Below are positions 8,285 to 17,209 of a stretch of DNA of 64,000 nucleotides, piece by piece. A program made the translations under genes and the position numbers. The stretch is from Halalkalicoccus tibetensis (lineage in GTDB: Archaea > Halobacteriota > Halobacteria > Halobacteriales > Halalkalicoccaceae). The number at the start of each line of letters is the position of its first letter. Position 1 is the first letter of the stretch. A model generated the notes under the pieces. The model was not told the DNA's origin and ran no database searches. It worked only from the letters and a program-made list of their open reading frames with translations. Where the stretch lies: assembly GCF_037996645.1 (NCBI RefSeq), contig NZ_JBBMXV010000003.1:186001-250000 (forward strand), in the 5' to 3' direction.

Positions 8285-9481
8285 TCACTCCGGGCGGAAC
8301 GAGCCCTCGACGGGGATGTCGATCCGCAGGAACAGCGGGAGACAGACCGCGGCGATCAGCACCTCGAGGCCGCCGACGACGAGGAACGCCGCGAGGTAGC
8401 CGTAGGTGTCGGCGACGGTCCCGCCCACCAGGAAGCCCGCCAGGAAGCCGAGGCTGCCGGCGATGTTGAACCCGGCCATCGAGGCGCCGCGCTCGTCGTC
8501 GCCCGCCAGGTCGGTCACCAGCGCCATCGTCGCGGGCGAGACCATCGCGCCGAGCACACCGACGAGGACCATCCCGGCCTGTGCGAGCGTCAGCGTCGGG
8601 ACGACCCCGACGAGGATTATCGCGCCGCCGAAACACGCCGAGCCGATCACGATGGGGATCGTCCGGCCGATCCGATCGGAGAGCACGCCCATCGGGTACT
8701 GCAGCAGGGCAAAGGGGGCGAAGAACATCCCGAGGACGATCCCGGTCTCGGCGGGGCCGATCCCGAACGTCTCCTGGAAGTAGAAGGTGCCAACGAGCGC
8801 GAAGAAGCCGGCGGTCATGCGGTCGACGAACCCGAAGGCGAAGGGCAGCCCGAGCGCGGGCGTCCGCGAGAGCCCGCGGACGATCTCGCCCATCGAACCC
8901 CGGCTGCCCTCGGGGGCCCGATCCGGGACGAAGTACAACAGGGGGACGGCCGAGAGCAGGAGGAAACCGGCGGCCCACAGCGGGGCCAGCGGGTCGAGCC
9001 CGGCGAGCTGGCCGCCGAGCGGCGCGCCGCTGGCGGTGCCGCCGCCGATGGCCAGGCCCGCCGCGCCCATGTTCTTCCCGTGGCCGCCCGGCAGGTCCAT
9101 CAGCATCGTCATCGCGAGCGAGAAGGCCGCGACAGTCGTCGCGCCCTGGAGCATGCGGATCAACAGGACGTGGCTGAAGGAGATCTCGACGAGCCCCGGC
9201 AGGGCCGCCAGGCCGAGATAGCCCGCGGCGCCCCCCGCGGCCCCGACGGCGATGAAGGGCACTCGCTTACCCGCCCGGTCGCTCGCGGCCCCCCAGAGGC
9301 TCGCACAGACGACGAACGCGGAGAACTCCGCGACGAGGAACCACATGCTCGCGTCGAGATCGGTGCTCGCGCCGAGCGCGGCGACCAGCTCCGCGATCCC
9401 CGGGTACAGCAACACCTGCGCCAGCATCACCACGAAGATAACGCTCGCCAGGGCGACGCGGTCGCGTCTCGGGGAGCTCAC
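8285..9481 (-). CDS. MFS permease, 12 transmembrane segments
   Basis: A 398-aa major facilitator when started at the GTG at 9481 (VSSPRRDRVALAS). The upstream ATG at 9517 would add an unlikely basic leader. About twelve hydrophobic helices are visible. The loop 2-3 signature is WGAASDRAGKRVPF and its repeat after helix 8 is GVLSDRIGRTIPI, both with the D-R-x-G-R/K pattern. It resembles drug/efflux-type permeases. The substrate is unknown and no regulator is adjacent. Confidence 0.88.
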   Translation of the reverse strand: MSSPRRDRVALASVIFVVMLAQVLLYPGIAELVAALGASTDLDASMWFLVAEFSAFVVCASLWGAASDRAGKRVPFIAVGAAGGAAGYLGLAALPGLVEISFSHVLLIRMLQGATTVAAFSLAMTMLMDLPGGHGKNMGAAGLAIGGGTASGAPLGGQLAGLDPLAPLWAAGFLLLSAVPLLYFVPDRAPEGSRGSMGEIVRGLSRTPALGLPFAFGFVDRMTAGFFALVGTFYFQETFGIGPAETGIVLGMFFAPFALLQYPMGVLSDRIGRTIPIVIGSACFGGAIILVGVVPTLTLAQAGMVLVGVLGAMVSPATMALVTDLAGDDERGASMAGFNIAGSLGFLAGFLVGGTVADTYGYLAAFLVVGGLEVLIAAVCLPLFLRIDIPVEGSFRPE

Positions 9482-9547
9482 TGCCGGGCGTTGGCGCCGG
9501 ATCCACCTAACACACACGGTCGGCCGACAGCCGTCCCGTCGTCCGGT

Positions 9548-10801
9548 TTACGGGTCGACCTCGACGACGGCGACGCCGGCGGGGATCGCGGGGAGCTCGC
9601 CCTCGGTCCCCGCGGGAACGGCGATGACGGCCGCGTCGGCGTCCGAGCCACGTGCACGTTCGGCCGCCCAGCCGGGGTCCTCGCCGGGCACCACGAGCAG
9701 GTCGAGCGGCCACGCCCCCACGCGGAACGCGCCCTCCTCCTCGCGAACGTCGCCGTACTCCGCCTCTAAGCGCTCGCGGAGCCCTCCCTCGAAGCCTCCC
9801 GTCGGGTCGTCGGGCCCGCCCGGCGCGCCGGGTTCGTCGCCCTCGTCACCGTCTTCGTCCCCTCCGGTACCCCCGTCGCCGTCGATCACCGACAGCTCGC
9901 CGTGTTCGGCCTCGACGGCCTCGATCGGGATCCCGATCGTGGCGTCGGGGCTGCCCGCGAACAGCAGGTTCGTCGCGCGGAACTCCCCGTCGTCGACCCC
10001 GATCAGACTGCCCGAGTCGCCGCCGTCGCCCATCGAGGTGAACAGGTCCACGCCCTCGAAGACGGCGACGCCGCCGCCGAACCCGCCGACCTCGATGCGG
10101 GCGTCCCGCCCGCGGAGCTCGCCGGTCGTGACGCCCGTGGTCCGGCCGCTCTTGGTGTAGGTCTCGTCGCTCTCCATGTCGGGCTCCGAGAAGCCGGCAA
10201 GCGGGCCGACCCCGAGGACCTCGTCGTCGACGTCGTCGGGGTCGACCGCGATCAGCGCCGAGTCGGTCGTGTTCGGTTCCGCTGAACTGATCTCGCTCCA
10301 CTCGCGCAGCCGGCCGATCTCGTCGCCCTCCGTTCCCCCGTCCTCGGGGCCCGGCTGGAGGACGGGATCGCCCTCGGACGCCTGCGGCTCGGGCGCGGCG
10401 ACGTGGGCGTTGCTCAACACAACGGGCTCGCCGTCCTCGGCCTCCAGGGCGGTCGAGCCCATCGTCCCGGCGCTCAGGGAGGGATGGGCCATCGAGACGC
10501 CGGCCGGCGCGGGCCGGACCCGCTCGGTCCGTTCCGCCTCCTGGGCCGGCTCGACCGAGAGCGCGGTGACGTCGCCGACCTCCTGGACGTCGGTCGCGAG
10601 CTCCTCGCCGTCGCAGTCGACCGTCTCGGGGACGATCTCCTCGTCGGCGAGCTGGGTCTCGGCGACCTTCCGGTCGACGAAGACGACGACGCAGGTCTCG
10701 TCGGTCTTCTCGCCGTCGACGCGCCGCTTGCCGACGGCGGTGCCCACGACGTGGGGCAGCGATTCGAGCCGGTCGCGAACCGACTGTGGTATGTCGACCA
10801 T
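9548..10801 (-). CDS. Trypsin-fold serine protease without export signal
   Basis: A 417-aa protein with a chymotrypsin-like triad: His133 (LSNAHVAA), Asp180 (NTTDSALIAV) and Ser263 (GDGGDSGSLIG). TKSGRTTGVTTGEL (216-229) is the conserved strand before the serine. An N-terminal domain (1-100) of mixed alpha/beta character precedes the protease, and a Gly/Asp/Glu linker (about 317-345) leads to a C-terminal domain of about 75 residues. No Sec or Tat signal is present, so it should act in the cytoplasm. Substrate and partners are unknown. Confidence 0.8.
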   Translation of the reverse strand: MVDIPQSVRDRLESLPHVVGTAVGKRRVDGEKTDETCVVVFVDRKVAETQLADEEIVPETVDCDGEELATDVQEVGDVTALSVEPAQEAERTERVRPAPAGVSMAHPSLSAGTMGSTALEAEDGEPVVLSNAHVAAPEPQASEGDPVLQPGPEDGGTEGDEIGRLREWSEISSAEPNTTDSALIAVDPDDVDDEVLGVGPLAGFSEPDMESDETYTKSGRTTGVTTGELRGRDARIEVGGFGGGVAVFEGVDLFTSMGDGGDSGSLIGVDDGEFRATNLLFAGSPDATIGIPIEAVEAEHGELSVIDGDGGTGGDEDGDEGDEPGAPGGPDDPTGGFEGGLRERLEAEYGDVREEEGAFRVGAWPLDLLVVPGEDPGWAAERARGSDADAAVIAVPAGTEGELPAIPAGVAVVEVDP

Positions 10802-10854
10802 ACACCCGATGTGGGCGTCCGGCCCTTAGTTCACCGCGATAAAAAGTTGATATT

Positions 10855-12612
10855 TCAGTCGATGTGAACGGTGTTGCCGTCGAAGTCCGTGAACGTCCAG
10901 CCGTCGAAGTCGAGCTCGTCGTGGAAGCGCATCGCGGCGTCCTCCAGGTACTGGATCGCGAGCTCCTGGCCCAGCGCCATTCCGGCGTCGTGGTCCGAGC
11001 GGAAGTGGACGCCCGCGAACTGCCGGCCGCCGTAGTTGACGTTCGACGCGAGCTTGTTCAGCTCGCTGCGGATCGTCAGCTCCTCGCCCTCGTAGGGCTC
11101 GAGCTCCTCGCCGTCCGCGGTCGGCTGGACGGGGTCCTCGATGACGTAGTCCTCGTTGAAGACGGCCTTCAGCACGGTCGAACACGCCGCCGAGACCGTC
11201 GAGTGCCCGCCGGGGTAGGCGGGGTGCAGCGGCGCGCCCTCGGGATACGCCTGCGTGAGGACGTGCGAGCCGTTCTCCTCGTAGATCCGGTCGAAGACCT
11301 CGTACTCCTCGAACTTCTCGACCGGTACCGGGTGGTCGGCGTCGATGTCGTCGTTGACGGTCGCCTCGACGAGCCCGCCGTACTCCTCGGGGCGCGCGCG
11401 CCGGTGAACCAGCCACTTCTGGACCCACGAGGCGACGTGGGCGGGCTGGCCGATGCCGCTGACGAGATCCATGATGCCCTCGCGACCGAAGTCGAGGAAG
11501 CCGACCTGGGTGTCGCTGTCGGCGTACGGGTGGTAGTCGCCGAAGAGCTCCTCGGGGTCGCTGACGACGCCGTCGACGGGCCGGCCCATCAGCACCATCA
11601 CGGCGATCATGTACGGCTGGAACACCATGTCCCGCTCGACGCAGGCCGCCAGATCGCGCCCCGAGCTCATGTACTTGCGGTGGTCGGTGAGCGAGTCGGC
11701 GATCTCGCCGTCGTGGTGGCCCGACTCGTCCTCGGGGCCCGGCGTCTGGCCGCGCATGTTCGCGAGCCACTCGTCGTAGTCGGTGACGTAGTCGCGTTCC
11801 TTCAGCGTGATGATGTCCTGGCTGATCTCGTGGACGCTCAGGGGGGCGTCCTTCAGCAGGAACTGCGAGAGATACGGCCCCTTCTCGACGCCGTCGAGAT
11901 CGGCATGAAAGAGGTATTTCGGGTCGGTCGGCCCGTTGTAGCCGGGGGTGTCCTCGAGCTCGTCGGCGGCCGCCTGGATCAGCTCGCTGTCCTCGTACTC
12001 CCGGAACGGGACGTCACGGGCGAGCGACTGCCAGTAGAGCTCGATCATCTCGCCAACCTGCTGGTCGGAGTCGAAGGCCGGCGGCGCGTCCTTGATGGTG
12101 AGCGAGTGCGGGTCGGGCCCCATCAGCTCGACGCTGTAGGCGCCCTGGGGCTCGATGAACTCGCGGTGGCCGCCCTGCGGGATGGTCTCGAAGAGCTCCG
12201 GGTCGCCGGTATCGAGGGCCTCGGTCAAGTGGTCGTAGGCCCCCCGGTCGGGGGTGCCGTCGTCGGCGTGGGGCAGGCCCTTCGTGAACATCGCGATCTT
12301 CGAGGGGTAGGCGTCCTCGTCGTCGGCCTTCTCCCGCTCCTCCATCGAGGGCATCCCCCGCTCCTGGAGCTTCTCGACGAGCTCCATGCGCTTCTCGTAG
12401 GCCGTCTCCAGTCGGTCGGTCCCGTCCATCATCCCGTCGCTTCCCCCACCGTCGCTCGTGGCGGCGGCCCCCGTCGAGCCGGCCCCGATCCCGAAGATGC
12501 TCGCGAGCCCGGCCGCCCCGATCCCGCCAAGCACCCGCCTCCGCTTCGATGAGATATCCGCTTTCGCACCGTCCTTCGTCTCCTCTTCGGTTCGATCCTG
12601 TTCTGCGCTCAT
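10855..12612 (-). CDS. Vanadium-dependent haloperoxidase, Tat-exported
   Basis: A 585-aa enzyme of the vanadium haloperoxidase/PAP2 superfamily that oxidises halides with H2O2. All three vanadate-binding motifs are present: Lys399...Arg407-Pro (KWLVHRRARPE), the PGGHST turn with the acid-base His470, and Arg530...His536...Asp540 (GGRQFAGVHFRSDHD), where His536 would bind vanadate. The N-terminus has SSKRRRVLGGIGAAGLA, a twin-arginine signal followed by a hydrophobic stretch. The ATG at 12612 is chosen because a TATA-like box lies 29-34 nt upstream. It is not known which halide is used. Confidence 0.9.
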   Translation of the reverse strand: MSAEQDRTEEETKDGAKADISSKRRRVLGGIGAAGLASIFGIGAGSTGAAATSDGGGSDGMMDGTDRLETAYEKRMELVEKLQERGMPSMEEREKADDEDAYPSKIAMFTKGLPHADDGTPDRGAYDHLTEALDTGDPELFETIPQGGHREFIEPQGAYSVELMGPDPHSLTIKDAPPAFDSDQQVGEMIELYWQSLARDVPFREYEDSELIQAAADELEDTPGYNGPTDPKYLFHADLDGVEKGPYLSQFLLKDAPLSVHEISQDIITLKERDYVTDYDEWLANMRGQTPGPEDESGHHDGEIADSLTDHRKYMSSGRDLAACVERDMVFQPYMIAVMVLMGRPVDGVVSDPEELFGDYHPYADSDTQVGFLDFGREGIMDLVSGIGQPAHVASWVQKWLVHRRARPEEYGGLVEATVNDDIDADHPVPVEKFEEYEVFDRIYEENGSHVLTQAYPEGAPLHPAYPGGHSTVSAACSTVLKAVFNEDYVIEDPVQPTADGEELEPYEGEELTIRSELNKLASNVNYGGRQFAGVHFRSDHDAGMALGQELAIQYLEDAAMRFHDELDFDGWTFTDFDGNTVHID

Positions 12613-12646
12613 GGTCGGTCTAACCGACCTTACGATGGGCTTAAAA
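12613..12646 (-). promoter_or_regulatory. Haloperoxidase promoter with perfect 7-bp palindrome abutting the ATG
   Basis: TTTTAA (12641-12646, minus strand) lies 29-34 nt upstream of the ATG. GGTCGGT-tag-ACCGACC (12613-12629) is a perfect inverted repeat with a 3-nt loop that ends at the start codon. It would form either an operator over the transcription start or a hairpin at the 5' end of the mRNA. Confidence 0.55.
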
Positions 12647-12979
12647 CGTTGTGAAAAATAATTCCGGGATAGGTAATATATGAAATATTCTTCTTTCGGA
12701 ACTGCTATGGAATACGTTCGGTTCGTGGAACCTTCGGATCGGTGAACTGTTCGGGGACGGTCCTGGACGAACCGAACCCTACCCGCTAACGGATGTGGGA
12801 CCTGCAACGCGCCGTTCCTTCCGTTCGCCTCTCGACCTTCAAGATACGAGATAATACATGCGAATCAGAGTTATCGGTATTCCTAGTAGTACGACTACTC
12901 TGCCCGACGTGTTCCCTCCGAACGGCGGCGTGAATGCCGTGTGCCTACACGGCGTTGCGAATCTTGCCGTTATTGCTGG

Positions 12980-12985
12980 TTATAA
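12980..12985 (+). promoter_or_regulatory. TATA box of metY
   Basis: TTATAA lies 28-33 nt before the ATG at 13013. This is the normal distance for a leaderless haloarchaeal transcript and favours 13013 over the in-frame ATG at 12992. Confidence 0.6.
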
Positions 12986-13012
12986 CTATCTATGGATATA
13001 TGCACCACATAC

Positions 13013-14296
13013 ATGAATCGATGGGGCCCCACGACGCGGAGCGTCCACGCCGGCGGGCACGCGGACCCGGCGACCGGCGCGCGCGCACCGCCCATATATC
13101 AGACCACCTCCTACGCGTTCGAGAGCGCCGACCACGCCGCGGAGCTCTACGCCCTCTCCGCGGAGGGCGACATCTACTCGCGGATGAGCAACCCGACGAC
13201 CCGGGAGCTGGAGGAGCGCCTCGCCTCGCTGGAGGGCGGGACGGGTGCGGTCGCCACTTCTTCGGGAATGGCCGCCCTCGACGCCGCGACCTTCCTGCTT
13301 GCCGCGCCGGGCGACACGGTCGTCTCCTCCTCCGCGATCTACGGCGGCACGACGGCCTACCTCAACCACGTCGCCGGCCGCCGCGGGATCGACGCGCGGT
13401 TCGTCGATCCCCTCGACTACGACGGGTACGAGGAAGCGATCGACGACGACACCGCCTACGTCCACTGCGAGACCATCGGCAACCCGTCGCTGGTGACGCC
13501 GGACATCGAGCGGGTGGGGGAGATCGCTCACGCGAACGACGTTCCGCTGTTCGTCGACAACACCTTCGCCACCCCGGCGCTGTGTCGCCCCCTCGAACGT
13601 GGCGCGGACCTGGTCTGGGAGTCGACCACGAAGTGGCTCCACGGGGCGGGCACCACCGTCGGGGGCGCGCTGATCGACGGCGGCAGCTTCGACTGGGAGG
13701 CGGGCGACTACGAGGAGCTCTCGGGGGAGAACCCCGCCTACGACGGGATCGACTTCAGCCGGGACTTCCCCGAGGCCCCCTTCGCCGCCGCCGCGCGCTT
13801 CCGCTCGCTGCGGGCGCTCGGCGCCCAGCAGGCGCCCTTCGACGCCTGGCAGACCCTCCAGGGCCTGGAGTCGTTCCCCCTCCGGATGGAACGCCACTGC
13901 GAGAACGCACGGATCGTCGCCGACTACCTCGCGGACCACGAGGACGTCGCCTGGGTCACCTACCCGGGACTCGAGGACCACGAGACCCACGAGAACGCCC
14001 GCGAGTACCTGGAGGGAGGCTTCGGCGGAATGATCGCCTTCGGTCTGGAGAACGGTTATGCAGGGGGTAAACGCGTCTGTGAGGCGGTCGATCTGATCAG
14101 CTTCGTCGCCAACATCGGCGATGCCAAGTCGCTGATCATCCATCCCGCCTCGACCACCCACGGCCAGCTCACGCCCGAGGAGCGCGCCGCGAGCGGCGTC
14201 ACCGAGGACCTCGTGCGCCTCTCGGTCGGAATCGAGGACCCCGAAGATATCCTCGCCGATCTCGAGGGAGCGATCGAGGCGGCGGTCGCACCATGA
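13013..14296 (+). CDS. metY: O-acetylhomoserine sulfhydrylase (aminocarboxypropyltransferase)
   Basis: A 427-aa PLP enzyme of the Cys/Met metabolism family that makes homocysteine from O-acetylhomoserine and sulfide. Visible features are the [10 protein letters not shown] opening, the YSRMSNPTT substrate/PLP contact segment, [13 protein letters not shown], and the Schiff-base lysine near residue 207 in [10 protein letters not shown]. It overlaps metX by four bases (ATGA), so the two are translationally coupled and supply consecutive steps of methionine synthesis. The start is supported by the TATA spacing. Confidence 0.95.
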   Translation: MNRWGPTTRSVHAGGHADPATGARAPPIYQTTSYAFESADHAAELYALSAEGDIYSRMSNPTTRELEERLASLEGGTGAVATSSGMAALDAATFLLAAPGDTVVSSSAIYGGTTAYLNHVAGRRGIDARFVDPLDYDGYEEAIDDDTAYVHCETIGNPSLVTPDIERVGEIAHANDVPLFVDNTFATPALCRPLERGADLVWESTTKWLHGAGTTVGGALIDGGSFDWEAGDYEELSGENPAYDGIDFSRDFPEAPFAAAARFRSLRALGAQQAPFDAWQTLQGLESFPLRMERHCENARIVADYLADHEDVAWVTYPGLEDHETHENAREYLEGGFGGMIAFGLENGYAGGKRVCEAVDLISFVANIGDAKSLIIHPASTTHGQLTPEERAASGVTEDLVRLSVGIEDPEDILADLEGAIEAAVAP

Positions 14297-15495
14297 GCGC
14301 CAACCGGGAGATCGCCTCGCTCGGGGAGTTCCGCTTCGAGTGTGGCGAGTCGATCCCCGAGCTCGATGTCGCCTACGAGACCTACGGCGAGTTCGACGGC
14401 GACAACTGCGTGCTGGTCTGTCACGCCCTCACAGGGAGCGCCCACGTCGCCGGCTCCTTCCGCGAGGGCTCGTCGGATCAGGCCTCGGCGTGGTGGGAGG
14501 ACATCGTCGGGCCGGGCAAGGCGATCGACACCGCCGAGTACTACGTCGTCTGTGCGAACGTCCCCGGCTCGTGTTACGGCTCCTCGGGCCCCGCCAGCGA
14601 GAACCCCGAGACGGGCGAGCCCTACGGTCCCGACTTCCCGCCCGTGACCGTCGGCGACTGGACGCGCGCCCAGCGCGCGCTGCTCGACCATCTGGGCGTC
14701 GGCCGCCTGCACGCCGTCGTCGGCGGCTCGGTGGGCGGGATGAACGCGCTGGACTGGGCCGCCCGGTACCCCGACGACGTGCGCCGGGTCGCGCCCGTCG
14801 CGGCCGCCGGCCGGCTCGACGCCCAGTGTCTCGGGCTCGACGCCATCGCGCGACGGGCGATCACCACCGACCCTCACTGGCAGGGCGGCGAGTACTACGG
14901 CGGGCCCGAGCCCGACGACGGGCTGGCGCTCGCGCGCCAGCTGGGTCACATGATGTACCTCTCGAAGGCCTCGATGGAGCGGAAGTTCGGCCGCCGCTCG
15001 GCGGGCCGGGACGCCCACCGCGAGGCGTTCCCCGCCGACCCCGCCGCGGACTTCTTCCCGTATCGCGACGTCGAGTCGTACCTCGACTACCAGGCCCGGA
15101 AGTTCGTCGACCGCTTCGACGCCAACAGCTACCTCTATCTGACGCGGGCGATGGACGACTACGACCTCGCGGCGGGCTACGAGTCCGACGCCGACGCGCT
15201 CGCGGCCTTTGCCGGTGAGGCCTTACTGATGAGCTTCACCGGCGACTGGCACTTCACCGTCGCCCAGTCCGAGCGCCTGGCGGAAGCGTTCCGCGCTACC
15301 GGCGAGATCGCCCACCACGTCGTCGAATCCGACCACGGCCACGACGCCTTCCTCGTCGAGCCGGGAAAGGTAGGGCCGCCGCTCGCGGACTTCCTCGAGG
15401 ACGGCCTCGCCGGAAAATCGATCACGGACACGGAGGAGGACGCCGAGGACCACGGCGACTTCGCGCCCGTCCACGCGAGCCTCTTCCCGCGCTGA
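14293..15495 (+). CDS. metX: Homoserine O-acetyltransferase
   Basis: A 400-aa alpha/beta-hydrolase-fold acyltransferase transferring acetyl from acetyl-CoA to homoserine. HALTGSAHV forms the oxyanion region, GGSVGGM is the nucleophile elbow with the catalytic serine, FTGDWHFT supplies the acid and SDHGHDAFL the histidine. It is immediately downstream of metY with a 4-nt overlap, giving a two-gene methionine operon. The C-terminus has a short acidic extension (about 25 residues) beyond the catalytic fold. Confidence 0.95.
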   Translation: MSANREIASLGEFRFECGESIPELDVAYETYGEFDGDNCVLVCHALTGSAHVAGSFREGSSDQASAWWEDIVGPGKAIDTAEYYVVCANVPGSCYGSSGPASENPETGEPYGPDFPPVTVGDWTRAQRALLDHLGVGRLHAVVGGSVGGMNALDWAARYPDDVRRVAPVAAAGRLDAQCLGLDAIARRAITTDPHWQGGEYYGGPEPDDGLALARQLGHMMYLSKASMERKFGRRSAGRDAHREAFPADPAADFFPYRDVESYLDYQARKFVDRFDANSYLYLTRAMDDYDLAAGYESDADALAAFAGEALLMSFTGDWHFTVAQSERLAEAFRATGEIAHHVVESDHGHDAFLVEPGKVGPPLADFLEDGLAGKSITDTEEDAEDHGDFAPVHASLFPR

Positions 15496-15498
15496 ACC

Positions 15499-15651
15499 TC
15501 AGTTCTCGGCGGTCTCGCCGAGGGCGTTCGCGACCTTCCCGCGCAGCGCCGCGTACGCGCCCAGCCCGGTGCCGGCGGCGAAGGAGAGGATGCCTGTCAG
15601 TACGAGCAGCGTCAGATCGGGGTGGCCGATCCCGGCGTGAAGCGGATCCAT
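15499..15651 (-). CDS. Small single-span membrane protein
   Basis: A 50-aa protein, MDPLHAGIGHPDLTLL followed by a hydrophobic helix (residues about 13-37, including GILSFAAGTGLGAYAAL) and a short charged C-tail. It sits between convergent metX and the serB group. Haloarchaeal genomes contain many such one-helix proteins. Function unknown. Confidence 0.6.
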   Translation of the reverse strand: MDPLHAGIGHPDLTLLVLTGILSFAAGTGLGAYAALRGKVANALGETAEN

Positions 15652-15706
15652 GGGAGGGGGAATTCGCGGGAGCAGTATCAACGTGGCGGTTCTGCCAAAC
15701 GTTACA

Positions 15707-16342
15707 TCAGAGAACGCCTCGGTTTTCGAACGACCGGCGAAGCGCCGCCATCTCGGCGACCAGTTCATCGCAGTGCGGTTCGACCGCGGGCTTCGGGTCG
15801 AACCCGACCGCGAGCCCCGCGACCCGCAGCATCGGCAGGTCGTTGGCGCCGTCGCCGACCGCGACGGTGTCCTCGGGGTCGACACCCTGTGCGCTCGCCA
15901 GCCGACGCAGGGCGTCGTCCTTCGTTCCCTCGATCAGCGGGCCCTCGACCTCGCCGGTGAGTTCCCCGTCTTCCATCGGCAGGCGATTGGCGACGATCGA
16001 GTCCACCGTGACCCCCTCGCGCTCGAGCGCGCGTTCGACGCCGCGCTCGAACCCGCCGGTGAGCACCGCGGTGTGGACGCCCGCCGCGTTGAGCGCCTCG
16101 ATGAGGTCGGCCGCGCCCGGGCGGAGCCGGACCTCGTCGTAGGCCGCCTCGGCCTCCTTCCGGGCGAGCCCTTCCAACAACCCGGCACGCTCGCGGAGGC
16201 TCTCGGCGTAGCCGATCTCGTCGTTCATCGCCCGTTCGGTGATCTCGGCCATCTCGCTCGCGACGCCCAGCCGCTCGCCCAGCAGCACGGTCATCTCCGA
16301 GTCCGAGAGCGTCCCGTCGAAGTCGAACGCCACCAGTGTCAT
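15707..16342 (-). CDS. serB: Phosphoserine phosphatase
   Basis: A 211-aa HAD hydrolase catalysing the last step of serine synthesis. FDFDGTLSDSE contains the nucleophile Asp7 and acid Asp9; VLTGGF is motif II with Thr; and VAVGDGANDLPML gives the metal-binding motif IV. The gap to the methyltransferase gene upstream is 36 nt, so the two may be cotranscribed. serA, the first enzyme of the same pathway, lies 0.9 kb away on the other strand. Confidence 0.93.
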   Translation of the reverse strand: MTLVAFDFDGTLSDSEMTVLLGERLGVASEMAEITERAMNDEIGYAESLRERAGLLEGLARKEAEAAYDEVRLRPGAADLIEALNAAGVHTAVLTGGFERGVERALEREGVTVDSIVANRLPMEDGELTGEVEGPLIEGTKDDALRRLASAQGVDPEDTVAVGDGANDLPMLRVAGLAVGFDPKPAVEPHCDELVAEMAALRRSFENRGVL

Positions 16343-16378
16343 CCCGTGGAGGTTCGTCCGGCGCGGGTTTCAAGCCTG

Positions 16379-17092
16379 CTATCCCCGCCGGACGAGCACG
16401 ACGCCGTACGCCGAGCCGCCCTCGTCGAGGATCTCGTCGAGCACCCAGGGCGCCCCCGCGACGACCCCCTCGAACGCCGCGGGACTCGCCATCAGCAGGT
16501 CGGTCCACGGGCCCGCGAGCCCGCCGTACTCGACGCGAAACCGTCGGGAGGCCAGGCCGTCCCCGAGGCCGTGATCCGCCGGATACTCCGACTCGGCCCG
16601 CGCGTCGGGGTGGGTCGGGTCGTTCAGGTCGGCGACCAGCTTCCCGCCCGGCGCCGCGAGGCGGGCGAGCTCCGAAAGGGTGTTTTCGAGGGTCGCCCGC
16701 GAGCGCCCGAGCCCGAGCTGCTTGCCGACGACGAGCAGGGTTCCGAACTCGCCGTCGAGGGGCGGCTCGGTCAGATCCCCGACTACCGCCCGTTCGACGC
16801 CCCGCTCGCGGGCGACCCGGATCGCGCCGGGGCTGCGGTCGACCCCGAGGACCTCGTGGCCCCGATCCTGGGCCCACAGTGCGGTCCGGCCGGCGCCACA
16901 ACCCAGGTCGAGGACCGACCCCGCCGCCGCTTCGACCATCCGCTTCTCCAGATCGCTCCACTCGCCGTAGTCCGCGAAATACCCCTCGAGATGCGCCTCG
17001 CTGACCTGTCCCTCGTCCCGACGGTAGACCGGCCGCTCGACCAGCCGCTCGTGATGGAAGTCCTCGACCATGCGTCCGAAGGCGTCGGCCAT
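16379..17092 (-). CDS. Class I SAM-dependent methyltransferase
   Basis: A 237-aa Rossmann methyltransferase. SVLDLGCGAGRTALW is SAM motif I, and EVLGVDRSPGAI gives the acidic residue at the end of the second strand. The N-terminal about 40 residues (FHHERLVERPVYRRDEG) and the C-terminal lid are family-specific. The substrate cannot be deduced. It is upstream of serB on the same strand and divergent from serA across 117 bases. Confidence 0.82.
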   Translation of the reverse strand: MADAFGRMVEDFHHERLVERPVYRRDEGQVSEAHLEGYFADYGEWSDLEKRMVEAAAGSVLDLGCGAGRTALWAQDRGHEVLGVDRSPGAIRVARERGVERAVVGDLTEPPLDGEFGTLLVVGKQLGLGRSRATLENTLSELARLAAPGGKLVADLNDPTHPDARAESEYPADHGLGDGLASRRFRVEYGGLAGPWTDLLMASPAAFEGVVAGAPWVLDEILDEGGSAYGVVLVRRG

Positions 17093-17178
17093 ACCCCGAG
17101 CTATCGGGCCGACCGTATAGCGTTATCTCGGCACACGGTACCGAACCGCCCGAAAGGTCAGCGCTGCCGATGACACAA

Positions 17179-17188
17179 GGGTTAACCC
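17179..17188 (+). promoter_or_regulatory. Palindromic TATA-region element of serA
   Basis: GGGTTAACCC is a perfect 10-bp palindrome centred about 27 nt before the serA ATG (17210), overlapping the expected TATA position. It could be the promoter core alone or also an operator. Confidence 0.4.
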
Positions 17189-17209
17189 CGACGCGCGGAA
17201 GTCCCAGGC

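Larger units (their letters stand above)
12613..13012. other. Divergent intergenic region, AT-rich, no gene seen
   Basis: About 400 bases separate the divergently transcribed haloperoxidase and metY. It holds the two promoters listed separately and several AT-rich runs (for example 12646-12700). A loose inverted pair, CGGTTCGT near 12718 and ACGAACCG near 12769, is also present. No reading frame looks real: frames continuing from the haloperoxidase N-terminus lack export-signal features. Confidence 0.6.

Noticed and set aside
12613-12807. N-terminal extension of the haloperoxidase to 12807
   Set aside because: The extension crosses the promoter and a palindrome, and would place the twin-arginine signal 90 residues inside the protein.
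15765-16961. Long minus-strand frames across serB and the methyltransferase, and many similar Arg-rich frames elsewhere
   Set aside because: They are Arg/Gly/Pro-rich products of alternative frames of GC-rich genes with no domain motifs.
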